From CAZGSN01 sp964371655 (GTDB taxonomy: Bacteria; Desulfobacterota; Binatia; HRBIN30): 64,000 bases of DNA. Of the stretch, positions 57,978-64,000 are shown piece after piece. How positions within the stretch are numbered: the first letter of the stretch is position 1; each line of letters starts with the position of its first letter. A program made the position numbers and the translations under genes. The DNA lies in the NCBI GenBank assembly GCA_964371655.1, contig CAYJOD010000017.1, positions 31,552-95,551 on the forward strand. The letters are read 5' to 3'. The notes below the pieces were generated by a model. The model searched no databases. It was not told the origin of the DNA and saw only the letters and a program-made list of their open reading frames with translations.

Positions 57978-59180
57978 CTACGGAATGATAAAGCGAACCA
58001 CGTCGCCCTGCGGATTCACTCCGGAAAAGTTCAAATTGAAGTCTGCAGTCGACGGTCCCGGTGCTCCAGCCAGCAGGAGGCCTTGCTCAGCCACACCAAG
58101 AAGCCCATGGCCTGCGTTAGTCTCAGAGCCAACGATCGGACGAATCAGCACCTGGCCCCCTACAGTCCCCTCCACGCCCAGAGAGAACACGGAGTTCTGT
58201 CCGGTCACCTTCGAGTCGATCAGTACCAACGGAAGATCGGCGTAACAGTCGACCGTCGTCCGCGCCGACAAACGCTGCTCGAATTCATTGTAAACCAAAA
58301 ACTGCACGGTCGTCGCGATCTGCTGATCCGGTTCCTCGAAATTCTCGGAGCACGGCACTAACGTCAATCGATTCGAACGGACAGGACCACCCACCGTGGA
58401 CGAGCCGTCGAAAAACAGGTTCAGCCACAGCGAGCGAGGGCAGGCTGCATACTCGCTAACTTGGCCAACGCCCGGGACTGGACATTCCGTAGAGCCGGGC
58501 GTTCCGCCGAGGCAGAGAATCAAGTCGTTCTGAGCACTCTGATCCGCAAGATTCGCCTCGATCCCAATCCCATTATATGCCCGCGCGTCGATCACGGTTC
58601 CTGCCAACGCACTCGTAACCGTGGTCGCCGTCCCGATTAGGTCGTTCGAGTTGAGAGGCAAGGCTGTCGTCGATGCGTCCGTCATCTCGAGGCACTTCAG
58701 CTCGCCGACGAACGGATCGCTCAGCACAGGCACGATCGCCCCGGTCCCCGGGAAAGGAACATTAAGCCCCGTGCTCGCATTCCACCCTATCGTCTGACTG
58801 GGACTCAGCACCAACGTGAAGTTCTCCGGCGTCCAGCTCGGCCCACCGCAGAAGTCCCCGGGACCGCTTGTCGCGACGCATTGGGCCGAGCGCGTGCATG
58901 GAGCACCGCTCAGCGCGCAGTGTCTCGTCGCGTCGACGTAGAAGCAATGCACGGCATGAGCGTTGACGGAGTCTGTATTCGTAAGCTGAAGGGTGGTGTC
59001 GGTGCTCGCACCCAGAAAACTCCCAACTGAATCTAGTTGCACCTTTGGGAAGACGATCAGCCCGGCAGGAGCGTCGGAAGCGATCAACGCCGCCCTTGCG
59101 CTGCCAGCCAGAAAACACGTTAGCCCAAGGATGGCCATCGTAAGAATCGGTCTAGTGGCGGTCTTTGCGCGTACGAACAT
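57978..59180 (-). CDS. secreted FPKV-family protein, paralogue 4 (last of the array)
   Basis: 400 residues, signal peptide (TMAILGLTCFLAGSARA). Family unrecognised. Shared blocks: GLIVFPKV right after the signal, CFYVDA, FVGELKCLEM, LIGTA, YNGIGIEANL, EYAACPRSLWLNLFFDG, LTLVPC, QFLVYNEFEQRLSA, TVDCY and HGLLGVAEQ. A Cys-rich insert (HCALSGAPCTRSAQCVATS, then FCGG) sits after CFYVDA. The paired Cys (CFY, LKC, AACP, LVPC, DCY) suggest disulfides and export. The ATG at 59180 follows GGGAGGGAG. A rho-independent terminator follows its stop. Confidence 0.85.
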   Translation of the reverse strand: MFVRAKTATRPILTMAILGLTCFLAGSARAALIASDAPAGLIVFPKVQLDSVGSFLGASTDTTLQLTNTDSVNAHAVHCFYVDATRHCALSGAPCTRSAQCVATSGPGDFCGGPSWTPENFTLVLSPSQTIGWNASTGLNVPFPGTGAIVPVLSDPFVGELKCLEMTDASTTALPLNSNDLIGTATTVTSALAGTVIDARAYNGIGIEANLADQSAQNDLILCLGGTPGSTECPVPGVGQVSEYAACPRSLWLNLFFDGSSTVGGPVRSNRLTLVPCSENFEEPDQQIATTVQFLVYNEFEQRLSARTTVDCYADLPLVLIDSKVTGQNSVFSLGVEGTVGGQVLIRPIVGSETNAGHGLLGVAEQGLLLAGAPGPSTADFNLNFSGVNPQGDVVRFIIP

Positions 59181-59257
59181 AGCGGTTCTCCCTCCCCCTG
59201 CGTGGTGGCTGAGTGCTTTCCTGCTGTCAGAGCGTCGCATGATACTCCCCGCGCGCC

Positions 59258-60268
59258 TCACTCGACTATGCGGATCTGGGTGCTCGCCCCGATGCCGCTG
59301 CCGTGCAGGTTCCTACTCGCCGTCGCTACGTCACCCGCTCCACTTGTGTGAACCGTCGTGAGAACACCTACCGCCGGCGGGTTCGCAGTTAGGGCCAGGT
59401 ATCCAAACGGGGTATTGAGCTGGCCGCCAGCGCTTGAAGCCTTCACCGCGGATACAGTCGACAGGTCGATGTTTCCGATGCACGAATAGTTCAAGCTACC
59501 ACTGAGGAGTTGCTCGAACTCGTTGAATGCGTTGAACGTTGCGCTTCCATTGGTGGCGATTCCGGATTCGATGTTGAACTGACATGGTACCAGAGTGAGG
59601 ATCGCACCTTGGGTCGATCCAGCCCCGAGCACGGGATCCTGACCACCCACGGCAGCCAGGTTGATTTCAGTAACAGCTGGACAGGCCGCGTACTCGGTAC
59701 CGAGGTCAAGGACGATGTCCTTGCCGACGGCACCATTTGCAGGAATGGCGATGGCGTTATAGCGGCTCTCATCGCCGGTCACGTCAACGATCGTCGCCGC
59801 GCCGGTCAGCTTGCTCAGGCCGGTCGGCAGGCCGTCCGCGCCCACCTCGGCGCAGATTAGTGCACCGGTGAACCCAGCCGCGACGGGAGGGATGACACCT
59901 GGGTCGAGACCCGAGTTCGGAGCGCCGAACACATCGACTCGGACCGGGCGTCCCGCTCCGACTGACCATTGGGTGGGCTGTTGCTTCGTCAGCGTCAGAT
60001 CGAAATCGGTGTGCGTACAGAGCGGCTGGTTGGTGTCACCGATTTCTGCGTCAATGTAGAAGCAACGCACAAAATTGGGCATCGTGTAGGTGTTGCTAAT
60101 CTCTATTCGGGTATCGACATTCGCCGTGCGTACGACCTTCGGAAAGATCAATATCGATCCCGGCCGTTCCGACGTAACCTGAGCCCGGGCCGAGCCACAC
60201 AGCATCGCAAAGGCTGATGATACAACGGCTGCAGTGAATAGGACTCGCGGCCTTTGGGTGCTCCCCAT
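59258..60268 (-). CDS. secreted FPKV-family protein, paralogue 3 (shortest, no Cys insert)
   Basis: 336 residues, signal peptide (TAAVVSSAFAMLCGSARA). Same unknown family: RPGSILIFPKVV, CFYIDA, TDFDLTLTKQQPTQW, FTGALICAEV, YNAIAIPANG, TEYAACPAVTEINL, LTLVPCQFN, FNAFNEFEQLLSGS and SCIGNIDL. It has no Cys-rich insert after CFYIDA and is the minimal form of the family in this window. The ATG at 60268 is preceded by AGGAGG. It lies 77 bases upstream of paralogue 4. Confidence 0.85.
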   Translation of the reverse strand: MGSTQRPRVLFTAAVVSSAFAMLCGSARAQVTSERPGSILIFPKVVRTANVDTRIEISNTYTMPNFVRCFYIDAEIGDTNQPLCTHTDFDLTLTKQQPTQWSVGAGRPVRVDVFGAPNSGLDPGVIPPVAAGFTGALICAEVGADGLPTGLSKLTGAATIVDVTGDESRYNAIAIPANGAVGKDIVLDLGTEYAACPAVTEINLAAVGGQDPVLGAGSTQGAILTLVPCQFNIESGIATNGSATFNAFNEFEQLLSGSLNYSCIGNIDLSTVSAVKASSAGGQLNTPFGYLALTANPPAVGVLTTVHTSGAGDVATASRNLHGSGIGASTQIRIVE

Positions 60269-60327
60269 GACGTTCCTCCTTAGTCTCGGTCCAATGCGTT
60301 CGATTCCGGGGACCAATTCTGCCTCGA

Positions 60328-61719
60328 TTACGGGAGGATGATTAGGTCGGGCTGGGTTCCGTCCTTCGGCTCACCCTGCTGAAATAGGTTATAGGCGGTG
60401 CCGCTTTCGAGCGCGGTAACAGCGCTGCGCTCGAACCCGCGCGCTACTCCAAGGAGACCGCGACCGGTATTGGCGCTACCTACTCCGCGGATTCGCGTTT
60501 GCCCGGCAAGGGTGCCAGCGACACCGGCCGCCCAGATGGAGCGAAGCGGATTGCTGGTATCAATAAGGGACAGCTGTTTCTCGAAAAAGCAATCAACTTT
60601 CTTCGAGGCCGAGAACCGCTGTTCAAATTCATTGTAGACGAGGAACTGTGCAGTGACTACACCGGGCTGGATAGCGCTAAAATCGTCGCCGCAAGGAACT
60701 AGGGTAAGGTCGGTCCGGCCACCGAGGGTGTTCACTCCGGGAGAGGGAGGTACGGCGTTCGGATCAATTGCGCCATCAAAGAGATGCGGAAGAATCAAAT
60801 TCGCGGGGCAAGCGTCGTACTCCTGAGTCGGGTCGGGCTGGCCGGTCACCGCGTTCTGGGCGCGACCAATTTGCAGCGTATTAGTGGGAGCAACGCTGTT
60901 TGCGGTCGCGCGGAGCCCGACAGCGTTGTACTTGGCAACGTCAACGCCAGCCCCGTTAGGCAACCGGCTGATGATGGCAGCGTTCCCGATGAGGCTATTG
61001 GCGCTGGCACTATGATCGGGAACGGGTGGATTCTGAAGGTCGAATTCGATGCACTTGATTGTGCCTTGGAATGGCACTTCACCCACGGGAGGAATCAGGC
61101 TGCCGACATTGCTCGGCCCTACCTGGCATGTTTCGCCTTGCGGGCACTGAGCAGCACTCAGGCAACTAAGCGCGGGATGGAGGCTACACGTTCCACCTTG
61201 GTTCATCGCAAAGCTGCTGCGGCCCTGGCTAGCGTACCAGCCGACCGGCTGCTCCGTGGTGATATAGAGGTTGAAGTCGGTCTCAGCCCACCCAGCGACA
61301 CATCGGCCGGTCGTGCCGCCGATCGCGCACTGCGAGGACTGGTTGCAGACGGTCGAAGGCGAGTTCTCGCAGTGACTGTTCGCGTTGATGAGGTAGCAGT
61401 GCGCCAGCTTCGTCGCGGCGAGCGAGCCTGTGGTCGTATTGTCGATCGACACAAAGGTGTCGGTTCGCTCCGTTATGCATGTATTCGCTGGTCCGCAATC
61501 GACGGCTGCCGTTGCGCCGCTGCAGGGCTTCCCCAGCGGAGTGTTACAGACCCCAAACTGCCCAGCGGGATCGGCCACAACCTTGGGCCATACGAGGATC
61601 GAAGCGGCGCGGTCACTCGTGCTCAGCGCGGACGCAGGGGCAGCACCGCCTATCATATATACACCAACGAGGGCAGCGGCGGTTGCCGTCAAGACGCGAG
61701 CCCTTCCAAGCTTCAACAT
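60328..61719 (-). CDS. secreted FPKV-family protein, paralogue 2 (three Cys inserts)
   Basis: 463 residues, signal peptide ending PASA. Family blocks: ASILVWPKVV, CYLINA, TDFNLYITTEQPVGW, QGTIKCIEF, LIGNAA, YNAVGL, EYDACPANLILPHLFDG, LTLVPCGDDF, QFLVYNEFEQRFSA and GRGLLGVAR. It carries three Cys-rich inserts: after VVADPAG (CNTPLGKPCSG-AAVDC-NTC), after CYLINA (CENSPSTVCNQSSQCAIGG) and before IPPV (CSLHPALSCLSAAQCPQG). The ATG at 61719 has GGAGA before it. It is 59 bases upstream of paralogue 3. Confidence 0.85.
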   Translation of the reverse strand: MLKLGRARVLTATAAALVGVYMIGGAAPASALSTSDRAASILVWPKVVADPAGQFGVCNTPLGKPCSGATAAVDCGPANTCITERTDTFVSIDNTTTGSLAATKLAHCYLINANSHCENSPSTVCNQSSQCAIGGTTGRCVAGWAETDFNLYITTEQPVGWYASQGRSSFAMNQGGTCSLHPALSCLSAAQCPQGETCQVGPSNVGSLIPPVGEVPFQGTIKCIEFDLQNPPVPDHSASANSLIGNAAIISRLPNGAGVDVAKYNAVGLRATANSVAPTNTLQIGRAQNAVTGQPDPTQEYDACPANLILPHLFDGAIDPNAVPPSPGVNTLGGRTDLTLVPCGDDFSAIQPGVVTAQFLVYNEFEQRFSASKKVDCFFEKQLSLIDTSNPLRSIWAAGVAGTLAGQTRIRGVGSANTGRGLLGVARGFERSAVTALESGTAYNLFQQGEPKDGTQPDLIILP

Positions 61720-61773
61720 CGCCAATCTCCTTTCGTTCACGCTACGCATCATAATCTACACCACCACCTCGGA

Positions 61774-63057
61774 CTAGAGGCCGAGATCGATGAGGTCGTC
61801 TGTAGACCGACCATCTTCGACATGGAGGTTAAAGGCAGCCGTCCCGGTCGCTTCACCGACGACGGCATGAAACTCCTCGGCTACACCCAGAAGGCCTGTC
61901 CAAGGACGGCAGCCGAGAGTCGTACCCGCAGTGCTCAGGGTCGCGCCGGGGCAGTCCGTGTCGACGTTGCACGAGCCGCCACGGTTGGCGCCGGTGAGGC
62001 AGATCTTGCCACTGGGCGTCCGGATGCGAGTCTTTGCGATCAAGCTCGAAATGTTGCCGGGCCCGAAGGAAGCATTAATGACAGACAGCTGGCGATTGAG
62101 GTGGCAATCAAAGGTAACGTCAGCGCTACCCGCGAGCTGCTCAAACTCATCGACAATCTGGAAGAGCGCGCGGGCTCGGGTTCCGTTTCCGGTCGGGTCC
62201 GATTCAAGCATTTCCGTGCACGGCGCGAGGGTGAGCTCGGTGGTAATTGTCGCCCCCGTAATCGGATCGGTTGCGCCATCAGCCCAGTGCGTCAGCCATT
62301 GCGTCTGCGGGCAGCGGCTGTATTCAGCACCATCCAAGTCGAGATCCTGATCAGCATTGGGGCCTGTAGTCCCGGCTTGGATGGCCAGAGCGTTGTACTC
62401 GCTGGTCTGCCCAGTCACGAGGTTTTCGAGTACGGCCGTCCCGATCAGCTTATCGCTACCGGCGGGCGTTTCGAAATCGCCTCCAACCGAGACGCACTTC
62501 AACTCGCCAGAAAAGCCAGGGACAACCGGTGGAACGCCGGTCGATGCGGCCGTAGCGAGACCTGGATCAAAACCAGGGCACGAGATGGTATTGCTAGCAG
62601 CGCCTTGCCCTTGCGTGCATGAGCAAGGCTGGCCAAGTTGGCATCGCGGGTCGAGAGGATTGCTCATGCGACCCGTCGATACGCGCCAGAAGGTTGGCTG
62701 GCCGGCGGTCAGGAAGATATCGAAGTTGGTCGGCGTGCACTGCCGGTCGCAGAAGTCGTTCGGGTTACCCGAAGCCGTGATGCACTCAGAATTCAGCTGG
62801 CATCCTCCCGGGAGCAGTCCCGAATTGCAGATACCGGATGCATTTACATAGAAGCAGTGCACCTGATTCGTCTTGGTGTCGGTGTTGACGATCTGAATCA
62901 ACGTATCCCGAGTCCCGTCGGCAACCACCTTGGGGAATACCAAGATCGACCCTGGCTTATCCGTAGTTACCTCGGCTCGCACTACATTCCCGCTTACGGC
63001 CAGGAACGCGAGCGCTCCCAGGCTCAACAGCCAAGGATTTCGCTTCAACCCACGCAT
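61774..63057 (-). CDS. secreted FPKV-family protein, paralogue 1 (first of the array)
   Basis: 427 residues, signal peptide (LLSLGALAFLAVSGNVVRA). Family blocks: KPGSILVFPKVV, CFYVNA, TNFDIFLTAGQPTFW, FSGELKCVSV, LIGTAVL, YNALAIQAG, EYSRCPQTQWLTHWADG, LTLAPCTEM, IVDEFEQLAGSADVTFDC and TGLLGVAEEF. Cys inserts occur after CFYVNA, after MSNPL and near the C-terminus (CLTGANRGGSCNVDTDC), the last in a place where the others have none. The ATG at 63057 follows AAAGGAGG. A promoter-like pair lies at 63134-63162. Confidence 0.85.
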   Translation of the reverse strand: MRGLKRNPWLLSLGALAFLAVSGNVVRAEVTTDKPGSILVFPKVVADGTRDTLIQIVNTDTKTNQVHCFYVNASGICNSGLLPGGCQLNSECITASGNPNDFCDRQCTPTNFDIFLTAGQPTFWRVSTGRMSNPLDPRCQLGQPCSCTQGQGAASNTISCPGFDPGLATAASTGVPPVVPGFSGELKCVSVGGDFETPAGSDKLIGTAVLENLVTGQTSEYNALAIQAGTTGPNADQDLDLDGAEYSRCPQTQWLTHWADGATDPITGATITTELTLAPCTEMLESDPTGNGTRARALFQIVDEFEQLAGSADVTFDCHLNRQLSVINASFGPGNISSLIAKTRIRTPSGKICLTGANRGGSCNVDTDCPGATLSTAGTTLGCRPWTGLLGVAEEFHAVVGEATGTAAFNLHVEDGRSTDDLIDLGL

Positions 63058-63133
63058 TGCACGCCTCCTTTCGACTTCTCAAGCGTTTACGATCTACTAG
63101 TGAGGATATTCCTCTGGCGAAAACGCGACCTTT

Positions 63134-63162
63134 CGTATGCCCGATCTGACCAAAGCAGTCAA
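63134..63162 (-). promoter_or_regulatory. putative sigma-70 promoter of the FPKV array
   Basis: On the minus strand TTGACT (63157-63162) is followed after 17 bases by CATACG (63134-63139). The -35 box matches five of six consensus bases; the -10 box is weak. It sits about 77 bases upstream of the first FPKV gene start. Read-through from the gene at 63191 is also possible. Confidence 0.4.
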
Positions 63163-63190
63163 GCGGAAAAGCAAAAAACTTGGGGTCCAG

Positions 63191-64000
63191 TCAAGGGACA
63201 ACGCGCACAACAATCTGCGTTTGTGGCCCGGCGTTACCGGTCGTGTCGAGAACCCGTGCAGCAATAACCGTGTCGCCAACCGGGAATAAGTCTGAGATGA
63301 GCAGGAGATGGCAGAACTGTTTCACCGTCGCGTCGGTTGGGTCCGGACTCAAGAGAGCGTATTCACCGAACTGGTTGAGGGTGCACGCACCGTCGGAGCT
63401 AAAAACCCCGAAGCGACAGGAGAGATCGGTCGCAGCGTCAATCGTCGTTTGCGAGCCATCGAAGGTGAGGGAGCCGCTCGCCGGCACTCCCTCCCAGTCC
63501 CTCTGGCTGCTGGAAGCGCGACAGTCGACCACGGCATCGCCGTTCCCGAGCGCATGGTCGACCAATACCTGCAGGTGAGGGGGCGTACTCGGATTTGTCG
63601 GTAGCACGACAGTTCCGACCGCGCCCCCATTCGACCCAGGATGCGCCTCGATCACGATGAGGAACGGGACATTTCGCGGAAATTGAAAGCGCCGGCGGCC
63701 CTGCGAGTCGAAATCGGGCGTCGGGGTGGGCACGGAGCTGCAAATGCAGTCGCTGCTGTTGCAATAGGCACAGGCGCTTTGATTGATCGCTCCGAAGTAA
63801 ACAATCCGCGGCCCGATTTCCGATGGCGATGGGGTCAGCGTGCGGGTCACCGTTGGCGTCACCGTCGGCGTTCGCGTTGTCGACGACGACGGCGAAGCCG
63901 TTGACGTCGCTGATGGCGTCGAGGTTACGCTGCGGGTTGGCGAAATTGATGCGGTCGCCGTCAGCGAGGGCATCAGAGTAAGCGTCGGCGTGGGCGGCGG
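63191..64000 (-). CDS. secreted Thr/Pro-linker protein, C-terminal part (runs off the right edge)
   Basis: About 269 codons visible. The frame is open to the window end, so the start is outside. The visible left part is a Thr/Ser/Pro linker (TPTVTPTVTRTLTPSPS). A folded domain follows with SACAYCNSSDCICSS (Cys cluster), FPRNVPFLIVIEAHPGSNG, HLQVLVDHALGNGDAVVDC, TIDAATDLSCRFGVFSSDGA, a TVKQFCHLLLISDLF strand and a terminal PQTQIVVRVVP. The end looks like an Ig-like or fibronectin-like beta domain. The same orientation and the secreted character suggest it belongs to the same surface locus as the FPKV genes. Family not recognised. Confidence 0.78.
   Translation of the reverse strand, partial: PPPTPTLTLMPSLTATASISPTRSVTSTPSATSTASPSSSTTRTPTVTPTVTRTLTPSPSEIGPRIVYFGAINQSACAYCNSSDCICSSVPTPTPDFDSQGRRRFQFPRNVPFLIVIEAHPGSNGGAVGTVVLPTNPSTPPHLQVLVDHALGNGDAVVDCRASSSQRDWEGVPASGSLTFDGSQTTIDAATDLSCRFGVFSSDGACTLNQFGEYALLSPDPTDATVKQFCHLLLISDLFPVGDTVIAARVLDTTGNAGPQTQIVVRVVP

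Noticed and set aside
60784..62622. 612-codon open frame on the plus strand
   Set aside because: Runs across two FPKV genes and the gap between them; the minus-strand genes have signal peptides, ribosome-binding sites and shared motifs.

Overview
The window is a GC-rich, gene-dense chromosomal segment of an uncultured Gram-negative bacterium. Outer-membrane traits (Lnt, RlpA, several lipoproteins, an Omp85-type barrel, a TonB-receptor remnant) and NtrC-type regulation fit a deltaproteobacteria-like lineage. Secreted proteins with Thr/Pro linkers and small Cys modules suggest something like Candidatus Binatota, but that placement is an inference. A 10-base N run at 14535-14544 shows this is a scaffolded, probably metagenomic, assembly. 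I see no integrase, transposase, phage gene or CRISPR array.

Layout. 1-7.5 kb: plsX end, a HAD-like phosphatase, cutA, a CPBP protease, rlpA, and the tldE/tldD pair. 7.5-15 kb: a gutted TonB-receptor pseudogene, a class III aminotransferase, an AbiEii-type toxin pair, a SUMF1-domain protein, argC, a HAD hydrolase and tRNA-Lys next to the gap. 15-25 kb: an ABC-F protein, an RNase HI with a C-terminal viroplasmin-like domain, an AmpG-like permease, an NtrC-family regulator, lnt and a histidine kinase. 25-35 kb: a two-gene secreted beta-helix operon, tRNA-Ala, a lipoprotein, a degenerate M1 peptidase fused to an Omp85 barrel, a GH5 lipoprotein and a DapB-like dehydrogenase. 35-52 kb: a 1206-residue iron-sulfur flavoprotein, a discoidin plus glycosidase-like exoprotein, HAD, metallophosphoesterase, a sphingomyelinase-like EEP protein, alpha/beta hydrolase, a ferritin-like protein and a GH3 beta-glucosidase. 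52-58 kb: a NUDIX hydrolase, then a compact set for tRNA T-loop modification (TtuB-like carrier, TtuA-like thiolase, TrmI methyltransferase) followed by a folate enzyme, a membrane protein, a DUF1232 protein and a single-domain response regulator. 58-64 kb: a tandem array of four paralogous secreted proteins of an unrecognised family (motif G-S-I-L-V-F-P-K-V), preceded by a partial secreted protein.

Two gene-level themes stand out: the TtuB-TtuA-TrmI cluster, which resembles the thermophile route to 2-thioribothymidine-54 and m1A58, and the secreted FPKV array with variable Cys-rich inserts. A third theme is non-coding. Almost every long intergenic gap is filled by palindromes, many nested so that one hairpin sits in the loop of another. 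The same outer shells (ends GAGACTGTCGA or GTTGTCTCA) enclose unrelated cores, and some cores also occur naked. Several of these palindromes have entered the ends of genes (the HAD-like gene at 205, rlpA, lnt).
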